From assembly GCA_016219865.1 (NCBI GenBank), contig JACRKF010000012.1, positions 1 to 46,506 on the forward strand: DNA of 46,506 bases. Direction: 5' to 3'. A program made the translations under genes and the position numbers. The notes beneath the pieces are model-generated. The model saw only the letters and a program-made list of their open reading frames with translations. It was not told the DNA's origin and did no database searches. The stretch comes from Candidatus Woesearchaeota archaeon (GTDB lineage: Archaea; Nanobdellota; Nanobdellia; Woesearchaeales; DSVV01). Below, piece by piece: positions 1 through 7,337 of the stretch; the first letter of the stretch is position 1, and each line of letters starts with the position of its first letter.

Positions 1-27
1 TCTTGTTTTAAATCCGATAGATATCAC
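1..27 (-). CDS. Possible 5' end of a gene leaving the left edge
   Basis: On the minus strand a TATA-like stretch (about 73-62) is followed by GAGGTGAT (30-23). A GTG inside that motif opens a frame that stays open to the window edge (residues MISIGFKTR if GTG initiates). Only nine codons are visible, so no product can be named. The true start could lie outside the window, with GAGGTGAT acting as its ribosome binding site. Confidence 0.2.
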
Positions 28-35
28 CTCACTAA

Positions 36-57
36 TATCTAGTTATATAACTAGATA
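36..57. promoter_or_regulatory. 22-bp perfect palindrome, candidate operator
   Basis: TATCTAGTTAT is followed immediately by its reverse complement ATAACTAGATA. It lies where a minus-strand transcript of the left-edge gene would start, just after a TATA-like box. Further CTAG-containing motifs follow up to about 160. A dimeric repressor site is the likely role (inference). The remaining bases up to the first plus-strand gene hold only its TATA-like box (about 184-192). Confidence 0.5.
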
Positions 58-204
58 CTAATATATAAAGTTTTCGCTTTTCTATCGTTAAATAACTAGC
101 AGAATTACTAGAAGTTACCTAAAAGAACTAGTCGCACCCCATTGCAAATCTAGCTGGAGCTACTATTGAGTGAACCACAACCTTTTTATTATTTTGTATT
201 ATAA

Positions 205-984
205 ATGCAATTAATGGTTAAGTTAGTGTGTTATAACATAGAATATTGTGAGGGTATCCAAGGAAAATGGTATCAATATCTCAAATTCTGGAGAATCTTT
301 TTTCCGCCGAAGGGTTTGGATCAGAAAATAGTGGATGCGCTAAAAAAGAATAAACCAGATATTCTTGCGTTAGTTGAAGTTGACACTGGTTCAATTCGTT
401 CGAGAAAGAAAAATGAAGTGCAATTCTTTGAACATGAGTTGGGGATGAAAGATTTTGTTGAAAAAATAAAATATCCCTTGAAAGGCTGGCTGAAATTTCT
501 TCGTTTTATACCTATTCTTAGGAAGCAAGCAAATGCAATCATCTCTAAGTATAAGATATCTCATGTTAAATATCATATGCTCAACGAAGGAACAAAACGA
601 GTCGTGATTGAAGCAACAATTCATTGTCCTAAGGCTATAACACTGCTTCTTGTGCATCTTGCATTAGGAAGAAAAACAAGAAAAAAGCAATTAAACGAAT
701 TGATAAAGATAGTTAATAATATAAAAAAACCAGTTGTTTTAATGGGAGATTTCAACACATTTAATGGGGCAACTGAGATTAAAAAGTTATTAAAAAAAAC
801 AAATCTAAAAGATAATGCAAAGTTGCATCATCATTCAATTTGTTCAACACAACCAAGCATTAAACCAAAAAGAAGATTAGATTATGTGTTAACTTCAAAG
901 AAAATAAAAGTTAAACGCTATGAGGTATTGAAGTATCCTTTTTCAGACCATATGCCTGTATTTGTTGAATTTGTAGTAAAATAA
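205..984 (+). CDS. Endonuclease/exonuclease/phosphatase (EEP) superfamily protein
   Basis: A 259-residue protein with the EEP (DNase I-like) motif order: N11 in CYNIEY, metal-binding E58 in ALVEVD, H151 in LVHLALG, GDFN at 181-184, RRLDYV near 222-227 and the terminal SDH near 248. All catalytic positions are present, so it should be an active Mg-dependent phosphodiesterase or nuclease. The substrate cannot be told; family members act on DNA, RNA or phospholipids. There is no signal peptide. A TATA-like CTTTTTATTA about 15-23 nt before the ATG suggests a nearly leaderless mRNA. A second in-frame Met at residue 4 is an alternative start. Confidence 0.8.
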   Translation: MQLMVKLVCYNIEYCEGIQGKWYQYLKFWRIFFPPKGLDQKIVDALKKNKPDILALVEVDTGSIRSRKKNEVQFFEHELGMKDFVEKIKYPLKGWLKFLRFIPILRKQANAIISKYKISHVKYHMLNEGTKRVVIEATIHCPKAITLLLVHLALGRKTRKKQLNELIKIVNNIKKPVVLMGDFNTFNGATEIKKLLKKTNLKDNAKLHHHSICSTQPSIKPKRRLDYVLTSKKIKVKRYEVLKYPFSDHMPVFVEFVVK

Positions 985-1034
985 TCTTTCTTTCAATAAA
1001 AAGTTATATAAATAAAAGAAAACTTCACAATTTT

Positions 1035-1511
1035 ATGAACCTAAAAGAGATTGTCAGAATAGTAGAGCAAACGCAGCCATTCAAAGACTTCAAGCAGCAA
1101 TTTCCTAAAGCCTATCTTGTTCACATTTTCTCTATGACAAAACAGCCGTTGCAGCTTGGTTATTATGATGAAAATGCAGAATTAATTACAACATTTGATG
1201 TCAATAATGGTGTGCAAAAAGAGCAATCTGCTCCATTTAGAGAACCAAATAAACAAGCAATAAAACCATTGGAGATTACGCAAGTCTCTTTTAGTCTTGA
1301 AGAAGCAGAAGAAATTGCAGCAACAATCCAAAAAGAGAAATATCTAAGAGAAATGATCAGAGAATCAATTATTATTTTACAGCATCTTGATATTGGTCAG
1401 ATATTTAACATTACCTTTATTACTCATTCATTTAAGACATTAAACATTAAGATTGATGCAAGCACCAGACAAGTTATTTCTCACGATTTAACGAATCTGG
1501 TTGGGTTTTGA
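1035..1511 (+). CDS. Conserved hypothetical protein, weakly PepSY-like C-terminus
   Basis: A 158-residue soluble protein I do not recognise firmly. The C-terminal 40 residues (LNIKIDASTRQVISHDL) resemble the strand-turn pattern of PepSY-like domains, where a hydrophobic strand is followed by a D-x-x-T/S-G/R-x-V turn. The central part is helical and acidic (SFSLEEAEEIAATIQKEK). A TATA-like ATATAAATA about 23-33 nt upstream supports the chosen ATG. Its stop lies 1 nt from the stop of the convergent C39-like gene. Function unknown. Confidence 0.6.
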   Translation: MNLKEIVRIVEQTQPFKDFKQQFPKAYLVHIFSMTKQPLQLGYYDENAELITTFDVNNGVQKEQSAPFREPNKQAIKPLEITQVSFSLEEAEEIAATIQKEKYLREMIRESIIILQHLDIGQIFNITFITHSFKTLNIKIDASTRQVISHDLTNLVGF

Positions 1512-1512
1512 A

Positions 1513-1908
1513 TTATCTTTTTTGAATTAACTGCGGACAAAATTTAAGGTGATTTCTTACTTTCCATAAATTATAAGAATCCACATAAACAATAATAGGG
1601 GAAAATTTAATACGTTCATCAATTAGTTTTAAATCTATTTTCTGATTAAACAAGTTAATATTCCCTGAAAATTTAAACTTCTTAATGAAATTGAAAAATG
1701 GTTTATTATCAACATAAAGATTAAGCTTTGCATCGTATCTCTTTGCTATAAAATCTAGATGTCCAATTGTAAAATTATCTCTAGAGAAATCAAGAACATA
1801 ATCAATTACTTCTCTTTCTATTTTTTGAGAAATCTCTATTCCAACCAAATTTAACAAATCCACAGCTAAACAAGTTTCAAATGTAGATTGTTGGTATTTC
1901 TGAATCAT
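1513..1908 (-). CDS. Peptidase C39-like protein, apparently truncated
   Basis: A 131-residue protein with the N-terminal signature of the C39-like (DUF3335-type) family: Gln-Ser-Thr then Cys13 in QQSTFETCLAVDLLNLVG, which would be the nucleophile. Near the end, IIVYVDSYNLWKVRNHLKF matches the strand before the catalytic His. The expected H-[FW]-[IV]-V segment is replaced by a short unrelated tail (CPQLIQKR) that ends against the convergent gene. The catalytic His is therefore probably missing and the enzyme inactive. A TATA-like box about 21-29 nt upstream suggests it is still transcribed. It may be a recently decayed gene. Confidence 0.55.
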   Translation of the reverse strand: MIQKYQQSTFETCLAVDLLNLVGIEISQKIEREVIDYVLDFSRDNFTIGHLDFIAKRYDAKLNLYVDNKPFFNFIKKFKFSGNINLFNQKIDLKLIDERIKFSPIIVYVDSYNLWKVRNHLKFCPQLIQKR

Positions 1909-2024
1909 AATAACACTAAATCATCTTAATTTATAATTTTTTCGTTCACTTCGTTCGCAGTCCAGATTAATTTCATCTCTAAATACTAATTACATTTAAA
2001 TAATACCAATCATTTCTCAGTATC

Positions 2025-2369
2025 ATGGGCATAACAAGAGTATGGAAAGGATTCTTTTATTTTCTAGTTACAATAGTGATAATTGCAGTTATACTTCTCT
2101 TAGCATTGCCGATTGCCTTAATTGTTTTAGTAATTGTAACTGCTCTCGCAATTCTTGGATTTATACTTCGTCTTATATTTGCAAGAAGAAGTCAAACAAT
2201 GCGCTATAATCATCAACACAATCAGCAGCAAAGCAGCAGCCAGATAAAAACAGAAACAAAAGCAAAAGAAACTGTTAAGGAGAATATAGTTGATGCAGAG
2301 ATCATTGAGGAAACTCACCAAGAGACATCAACAGAAATACCAAACAAGAAATCTGAGGAAAAACAATGA
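2025..2369 (+). CDS. Small membrane protein with charged cytoplasmic tail
   Basis: 114 residues: one long or two closely spaced transmembrane helices (about residues 9-52), a basic boundary (RRSQTMRYNH), then a Gln/Ser/Lys/Glu-rich tail containing VDAEIIEE. The start is backed by TTTAAATAA about 22-30 nt upstream. Its TGA overlaps the ATG of thymidylate kinase (ATGA), so the two are almost certainly co-transcribed and translationally coupled. No function is known; the tail may be a protein-binding segment (inference). Confidence 0.65.
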   Translation: MGITRVWKGFFYFLVTIVIIAVILLLALPIALIVLVIVTALAILGFILRLIFARRSQTMRYNHQHNQQQSSSQIKTETKAKETVKENIVDAEIIEETHQETSTEIPNKKSEEKQ

Positions 2370-3088
2370 AAGGCATTTTTATTATGATTGATGGCCTTGA
2401 CGGCTCTGGCAAAGGCACAGTAGCAACAGGATTGAAAGAATATTTATTATCTCAAAACAAAAAAGTTTTTGATCTTAGGGATTATTGGAAAGAGACAAAT
2501 AACATTCCGGAGTTTGAAGAAGTCAAAGATTATGACATTGTTATTTCCTCGGAGCCAACATTTTCAATGATTGGTAAAGTTATCAGGGAAGAGATTATCA
2601 GGGATAATGGTAGAAAATATTCTGGATTAACTACTGCGCATGCATTTTCATTAGACAGAGAAGTTTTGTATCGAAAATTATTGATTCCAGCGTTAGAAGC
2701 AGGCAAAACAATTATCCAAGAGCGTGGTGTAGTAACTTCATTAGTTTATCAACCAATTCAATTAGAAAAAATAACTCTGATGGACATCCTTAATCTTCCT
2801 GGAAATAAACTGACATTAAAATACGCGCCAACACTTCTAATAATCACAAAAGTAGATCCATTGGTAGTTATTCAGCGTTTAAAACAAAGGCAAGATAAAA
2901 AAGATCATGCAATCTTTGAGACATTGGATTTCCAGAGAAGATTAGCAGAACGATACGAAAGCGCATGGCTCAAACAATTGTTTGAATCAAAAGGCTCAAA
3001 AGTATTATATCTTGATACAAATGCTCCAGCAACAGCAGAAGACACAAAAGAAAAAGCTGTGAATCTGTTCAAGACGTTCTGTGGGTAG
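2366..3088 (+). CDS. tmk: Thymidylate kinase
   Basis: Phosphorylates dTMP to dTDP with ATP, the step common to de novo and salvage dTTP synthesis. The P-loop GLDGSGKGT lies at residues 9-17. The substrate-binding SEPT follows about residue 63, and the ERGVVTSLVYQ segment (near 119-129) takes the place of the usual DR(Y/W)..S..AYQ. TLLIITKVDP (about 157-166) is the strand before the lid, with basic RLKQRQDKK following. At 240 residues it is 25-35 longer than most bacterial Tmk. dUTPase lies close by and dCTP deaminase is elsewhere in the window, so the dTTP branch is well represented. Confidence 0.88.
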   Translation: MKGIFIMIDGLDGSGKGTVATGLKEYLLSQNKKVFDLRDYWKETNNIPEFEEVKDYDIVISSEPTFSMIGKVIREEIIRDNGRKYSGLTTAHAFSLDREVLYRKLLIPALEAGKTIIQERGVVTSLVYQPIQLEKITLMDILNLPGNKLTLKYAPTLLIITKVDPLVVIQRLKQRQDKKDHAIFETLDFQRRLAERYESAWLKQLFESKGSKVLYLDTNAPATAEDTKEKAVNLFKTFCG

Positions 3089-3162
3089 TATCTGCGAATT
3101 CGCTTCGTTTAGGATGCAAAGTTAATATCTTATATGAGTACTCCAAAAACAGAAGAGATGAT

Positions 3163-3471
3163 TCAATAGTGAACAGATCTTGATAAATGTGTTTGACATG
3201 CAACTGACAAAATCATTATACATAAACGGAGAGCATGCGCATATTGCGCAGCTTTTCTTAATTCATTCTCCTGAAAATTGCCTGCTAATTTTCGAGCATT
3301 AAACAATTTGCTTCCAATATACACAGCATCTGCTCCATTTTGCACAGCTGCGACTAATGCATCAAAGTTTCCTGCAGGAGATAAGAGCTGGATTTTATTC
3401 CTTGGTTTCACTATCTGATTCTTCTGTTGATTCTTCGAAATCGAGTAATTTTTTGTTTTTTCTGCTTGCAT
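3163..3471 (-). pseudogene. Remnant of a peptidase U32 family protein
   Basis: Residues 27-83 match the start of the U32 (collagenase-like, RlhA/TrhP) domain: LLSPAGNFDALVAAVQNGADAVY, GSKLFNARKLAGNF and ELRKAAQYAHA. Intact proteins continue for more than 300 residues. Here similarity stops after YAHAL and an unrelated 20-residue tail runs to the stop. A neighbouring frame shows LSVYV near the break, resembling the next family strand, so a frameshift plus deletion is likely. A TATA-like box and a purine-rich stretch remain upstream. Some intact U32 proteins help hydroxylate RNA, but this fragment cannot fold as an enzyme. Confidence 0.65.
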
Positions 3472-3534
3472 TGTAACTAACTTTCAAACTATCTCCCCCT
3501 TTTTAATGATAAGATTATATAATAATAAATTGTT

Positions 3535-3987
3535 TTAATGCTTGCCTGTGCTTCCAAATCCACCTTCTCCTCGCGCAGTTTCGTCTAATTCTGCAACTTC
3601 TTCAACAGATGCATAAGCAATTTTGTTAAATACAAGCTGCGCAATCCTTTCTCCTCTTTTTACTTCAAAAGGATTTTTGCCATGATTTATTAGAATAACA
3701 CCAACCATTCCTCGATACATGCAATCGATTGTTCCAGGTGTATTGACAATACTTATGCCATGCTTTGCAGCAAGCCCGCTTCTTGGCCTCACTTGCACTT
3801 CATAGCCGTATGGTATTGCTAGTTTAATCCCCGCAGAAATCAGTTTAAATTCACCAGACTGCAGCATATAATTCTCAGCAGCATAGATATCCATGCCTGC
3901 ATCGCCATGATGCGCGTATTTTGGTGTCGGTAACTCTTTGTTAACTTTAACAATTTTAACTTGTATGTTTTGTTCGTTGTTCTCCAT
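3535..3987 (-). CDS. dut: dUTP diphosphatase
   Basis: Hydrolyses dUTP to dUMP and pyrophosphate, keeping uracil out of DNA and supplying dUMP. All five motifs of the trimeric dUTPase family are visible: DAGMDIYA (I), RPRSGLAAKHGI (II), NTPGTIDCMYRG (III, with C-M where S-G is usual), RGERIAQLV (IV) and the flexible GEGGFGSTG (V). The 150-residue length is normal. The ATG follows a short AT-rich promoter. The next gene upstream on the same strand is far away, so it is probably monocistronic. Confidence 0.92.
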   Translation of the reverse strand: MENNEQNIQVKIVKVNKELPTPKYAHHGDAGMDIYAAENYMLQSGEFKLISAGIKLAIPYGYEVQVRPRSGLAAKHGISIVNTPGTIDCMYRGMVGVILINHGKNPFEVKRGERIAQLVFNKIAYASVEEVAELDETARGEGGFGSTGKH

Positions 3988-4078
3988 ACGTCTTGTAAAT
4001 ATTGGTTTGTTTATAAAATTGATGATTGTTATTTTTTACTTCAGCGAGAAAAACATCATTACCTTTTTATATTGAACA

Positions 4079-4858
4079 ATGTCATGTAAGGTAGGTGTCA
4101 TCTTGGGAGAAAAATCAGATAAATATTTAATCAAAAATGTTTGGTATATAATGCCGGGTTTTATAGTTACAATACCATTAAGTATTTTAATTCTAAAAAT
4201 GTTTAATATTAATGTTTTTAATTTTTTTCCTAGTTTACTTATTTTTATTACTTTAATATCATTTATAATAGGTTATTTTATTCATGAGCTTTATAGACTA
4301 ATTTATCATAAGTTTCTTTTAGAGGATCGAGAATTAATCAGGTTTTTTAAGAGATTTCTTAAGAAAAGAGAGTTTTTTGGAGAAAAATCAAATTATATTT
4401 TTTCAGGATATTATGTTGAATTAATATATAACTTATTAATCTATTCAAATAAGGATTATTCAGAGAAGATATATAAATTTAAAAAATTATCTGTTAAATG
4501 TAGTTCTTTACTTACGTTCGTCATATCCTTGATTATAGGATCATTATTATTTACATTAATTTTTAAGAGCTACTACTATGGGTTAATTACCATTTCTTCT
4601 AAGGAAAGTTTGTTTTTATCTTTTTTAATAATAATCTATCTTTTATTAGCAATAGTTTTATTTTGGTCTTATTGTTATCATTTCAAGCTTCTGAATGATC
4701 ATGAAATAACATTTTTAAGATACCTTTTTAATAATGATAGTAATATATTAAATATACGTGCTAATTTAATGAAATGTAAAAATCAAAGAGAAAAAAAAGA
4801 AACTGTTGAAATAGTAACAAGAGAATTAAAAATACAAAAAATAAAGGAAGGTAAGTAA
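4079..4858 (+). CDS. Hypothetical polytopic membrane protein
   Basis: 259 residues with about four transmembrane helices (near 25-42, 50-70, 145-165 and 180-200), Lys-rich loops and a basic C-terminus (RELKIQKIKEGK). No family recognised. It is more AT-rich than its neighbours (many TTT, ATT and TTA codons), which may mean recent acquisition. The start is uncertain: the TATA-like TTTTTATA lies only about 10-17 nt before the first ATG, so a downstream start such as the Met at residue 25 is possible. It ends 2 nt before the UPF0200 kinase gene, with a purine-rich AAGGAAGGTAA across the junction. Confidence 0.6.
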   Translation: MSCKVGVILGEKSDKYLIKNVWYIMPGFIVTIPLSILILKMFNINVFNFFPSLLIFITLISFIIGYFIHELYRLIYHKFLLEDRELIRFFKRFLKKREFFGEKSNYIFSGYYVELIYNLLIYSNKDYSEKIYKFKKLSVKCSSLLTFVISLIIGSLLFTLIFKSYYYGLITISSKESLFLSFLIIIYLLLAIVLFWSYCYHFKLLNDHEITFLRYLFNNDSNILNIRANLMKCKNQREKKETVEIVTRELKIQKIKEGK

Positions 4859-4860
4859 TT

Positions 4861-5415
4861 ATGCACAAACACAAACTTATCGCAATCGTTGGCTTAGCTG
4901 GCGCAGGAAAGACTGAAGTTGCTCGTTTCTTCGAATTAGCTGGCTTTGTAAAGATACGCTTTGGTGATCTGACGCAGGAATATCTTCAGCAGAATAATCT
5001 TGAAGTAAACGAACATAACGAAAGAAATGCGCGAGAGTTTCTCAGAAAAAAACATGGTATGGCTGCGTATGCAAAATTAAATTTAGGCAATATTCAAAAA
5101 AATCTGGAATCAAACCATGTTGTGATTGATGGTTTATACAGCTGGGAAGAATATAAATTCCTCAAACATTACATTGGCGAACAGCTGCATCTATTGGCAA
5201 TCTATGCTTCTCCAGAACTGCGTCACATCCGTTTAAACACTCGCCATCTTCGTCCATTGGATAAAGAAGAGGCTGAATCCAGGGATATTGCAGAGATTGA
5301 GCATCTCAACAAAGCAGGTCCGATTGCGTATGCTGATCATACAATTGTCAATACAACAACAATCATTGATCTGCGGGAGAAAGTGCATGAGTACATTAAA
5401 TATTTAATCAAGTAA
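4861..5415 (+). CDS. UPF0200-family P-loop nucleotide kinase
   Basis: 184 residues matching the archaeal UPF0200 family of small P-loop kinases related to dephospho-CoA kinase and adenylate kinase. The P-loop is VGLAGAGKTE (residues 10-19), followed by IRFGDL, the helical AREFLRKKHGMAAYAK segment and HVVIDGLYSWEEYKFL. A lid region carries basic residues (RLNTRHLRPLDKEEAESRD), with ADHTIVN near the end. The physiological substrate is not established. The purine-rich stretch just upstream lies in the end of the preceding membrane protein gene, suggesting a two-gene operon. Confidence 0.75.
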   Translation: MHKHKLIAIVGLAGAGKTEVARFFELAGFVKIRFGDLTQEYLQQNNLEVNEHNERNAREFLRKKHGMAAYAKLNLGNIQKNLESNHVVIDGLYSWEEYKFLKHYIGEQLHLLAIYASPELRHIRLNTRHLRPLDKEEAESRDIAEIEHLNKAGPIAYADHTIVNTTTIIDLREKVHEYIKYLIK

Positions 5416-5437
5416 ATATTATCGATCTATAATCACT

Positions 5438-5704
5438 TCAACATATCTCAATAATTTTCTCCCTGCTGGAAAATCCTTTTACAATTCTAACTTTTAGTTT
5501 AAAATTCTTACTAAAAAATTTTAAAATTTCAACATTTGCTTTATTATTTTCAGGTGCAGCATGAACTTCCATAAATAATAAAAGATTATCTTTATCAAAC
5601 GATGATTTTTCAAAGACAATCTGTGTTACAGGCATCTGTGTTTTTACTTTAAGAGAAATTCTTTTTCCAATTGTTAACAATTGCTTTAATTCATCTGCTT
5701 TCAT
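5438..5704 (-). CDS. DUF167 (YggU/UPF0235) family protein
   Basis: 88 residues. The signature is HAAPENNKANVEILKFFSK followed by VRIVKGFSSREKIIEI, corresponding to the family's conserved A-P-x-x-G-K-A-N and x-G-x-x-S-R-x-K motifs. The role of the family is unknown. I place the start at MKADELKQLL because its ATG overlaps the TGA of the upstream gene (ATGA); a longer reading adding MQSCCRTNT has no such support. Coupled translation with the preceding gene is likely. Confidence 0.75.
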   Translation of the reverse strand: MKADELKQLLTIGKRISLKVKTQMPVTQIVFEKSSFDKDNLLLFMEVHAAPENNKANVEILKFFSKNFKLKVRIVKGFSSREKIIEIC

Positions 5705-5994
5705 TGTATTTGTCCTGCAACAGCTTTGCATGCTTTATCTAATGCAAAATACATATTATTATCCTGCATCTCTGCATTATATTCTTTATCAAGCATTAAC
5801 TGGATCTTCAGGTGATATTGTTCAGAAGCTTCTTTAGCTGGATTTAAAAACACAATGCTGCATTTCTGAAATTGTTGATGCTGAGTACTTATTTGTTTCA
5901 CAAAACTGCCAATGATCTTCTTTAGAACAATTTGGTCACTGATTCTGATGTTATCAAAACCCGTCAATTCTATGTTACCGCCTAGTTGCACCAT
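5701..5994 (-). CDS. Possible ribosome-hibernation (S30AE/HPF-like) protein
   Basis: 97 residues with the alpha/beta pattern of S30AE-fold ribosome-binding proteins. An N-terminal strand with GGNIELTGFDNI leads to a helix (IVLKKIIGSFVKQIS), alternating strands (KCSIVFLN, YHLKIQLMLD) and a final amphipathic helix (NNMYFALDKACKAVAGQI). The assignment rests on this pattern and on resemblance to small DPANN proteins, so it is tentative. TTTAAATATA about 24-33 nt upstream supports leaderless expression from this ATG. It is the first gene of a two-gene operon with the DUF167 protein. Confidence 0.5.
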   Translation of the reverse strand: MVQLGGNIELTGFDNIRISDQIVLKKIIGSFVKQISTQHQQFQKCSIVFLNPAKEASEQYHLKIQLMLDKEYNAEMQDNNMYFALDKACKAVAGQIQ

Positions 5995-6114
5995 TTCAAA
6001 TTTTTAGAATAACAGTTATATTTAAATCTTTACTACTCCTCTTTAGCTGTACATATCGAAGGGAACTCACAAAAAATAAATACTTTTTTATATCACTTTT
6101 ATTTCTCAAGCAAA

Positions 6115-6966
6115 ATGCAATCTAAACTAAAATTAAGTCTATCTAATGTATCTATATTCATAATAGCAATAATGTTATTCTCTTCATTTGTACTTGCTGC
6201 TGGCGGTAGCAGTGGTGGAATTATAAGCAATGATGGAAGCTCGTGTAAAGCTGATATCTGGACTTGCGCAGAATGGACTCCTTGTGACAAATATAACAGC
6301 ACGCGAACAAGATCTTGTGAATTAACAGTAAATTGTCAAAACGCTGATGATCCAAAACCAGCAGAACAAGGTTTATGCACCTATATTTCTGAAATGCTGA
6401 GTCAATTAAAATGCAATCAATTCTCTAAAATGCAGGACAGAGTTGCTTGTCGATTAGAATTAACAGAAGAAGAACAAGTTGAACAATTGCAATTACAATA
6501 TCTTCCAGAAGAATGCAGACCTCTTGCAAACTTTGACGAGAAAGAAGAATGTGTGAATACTTATGCAAAATTGCAAAAATGCTGGAAGTATCCTGTAGGT
6601 GATGCAAGAATTAATTGTGTAAAAGAAGAAATAGGCATAAAAAGTATTAGCGCTGCAAAACAAACATGTGTGGCAAAAGAAGGAGCATATAAAGGACAAT
6701 GTATGCAGACTGTAAATAAAAAGATTTATTGGTTAGTCAAATTCAGATTTTATGATTTGGAAAAACGAGCTGAAGAATTAATGGACTCAGGAATAAGCAA
6801 AGCTTTGATAATCGACTTTGTAACATCATTAGAAGAGAAAAAACTCAAGTTCAATGAAGCAAATTCAAAAGAAAAACGCAAGAAAATCATATTAGAGGTG
6901 AGAGAACTATGGAAAGAATTCGTCAAGAATGTAAGAGAAGATCGCAAAAAGAACAAGGAACAATAA
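6115..6966 (+). CDS. Secreted Cys-rich protein with TSP1-like motif
   Basis: 283 residues. A signal peptide (about 1-29, ending FVLAAGG) leads into a Gly/Ser linker and a thrombospondin-type motif: W-T-C-x-E-W-T-x-C, then T-R-T-R-S-C. A helical domain with about eight Cys follows, and then a long Lys/Glu-rich helix (about 225-283). The Cys count suggests disulfides outside the cell. TTTTTTATA about 23-30 nt upstream supports the start. Its 3' end overlaps the next gene by 58 nt. Function unknown; W-x-C-x-x-W modules are common in DPANN surface proteins. Confidence 0.7.
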   Translation: MQSKLKLSLSNVSIFIIAIMLFSSFVLAAGGSSGGIISNDGSSCKADIWTCAEWTPCDKYNSTRTRSCELTVNCQNADDPKPAEQGLCTYISEMLSQLKCNQFSKMQDRVACRLELTEEEQVEQLQLQYLPEECRPLANFDEKEECVNTYAKLQKCWKYPVGDARINCVKEEIGIKSISAAKQTCVAKEGAYKGQCMQTVNKKIYWLVKFRFYDLEKRAEELMDSGISKALIIDFVTSLEEKKLKFNEANSKEKRKKIILEVRELWKEFVKNVREDRKKNKEQ

Positions 6967-7292
6967 AAGTAGCAACAAGCGCAATATATATTAAATCCAT
7001 TGTTCTCTTAGCAGTATTGTCACTATTATTATTCTCAATTGCATGCGCAACACAAAAAGCTCCAGAACAGCAGCAATTAGAACAGCAATATAAACAGCAA
7101 GGACAATCGCAACCAGCGCAACAACCTGCTGTGCAAGGAACAACAACTGAAACGCAAAAAGAGAAATCAGCAGCTCTTCCATCAACAACTACAACAGAAA
7201 CAACGACAAATACAGAACAGCCGCAAGAAATAGACGATGAATTAAATGACGATAATCTGGATGCAGCATTGAAGGATCTGGATCAGATATGA
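6909..7292 (+). CDS. Lipoprotein-like protein, Gln/Thr-rich, acidic tail
   Basis: 127 residues: a basic N-terminal 25, a hydrophobic helix (about 28-44) ending in a lipobox-like SIACA, then a low-complexity Gln/Pro/Thr/Glu region and an acidic end (DDELNDDNLDAALKDLDQI). The start lies inside the preceding gene in another frame. It is supported by GAGGTGAG 5-12 nt before the ATG and by the lack of a later usable Met. The 58-nt overlap and internal ribosome binding site imply co-expression with the Cys-rich secreted protein. Likely anchored outside the membrane. Confidence 0.6.
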   Translation: MERIRQECKRRSQKEQGTIKVATSAIYIKSIVLLAVLSLLLFSIACATQKAPEQQQLEQQYKQQGQSQPAQQPAVQGTTTETQKEKSAALPSTTTTETTTNTEQPQEIDDELNDDNLDAALKDLDQI

Positions 7293-7337
7293 GGATGAGA
7301 TATAAGGATGAGATATAAGGATGAGATATAAGGATGA
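7292..7337 (+). repeat. 13-bp tandem repeat at a gene junction
   Basis: AGGATGAGATATA occurs three times head to tail, plus a partial fourth copy that supplies the ATG of the next gene. Each unit carries a weak ribosome-binding-like AAGG and an ATG. Read from each ATG, the repeat encodes the same seven-residue peptide MRYKDEI ending in TAA just before the next AAGGATG. The array begins at the last base of the upstream stop codon. Confidence 0.85.
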
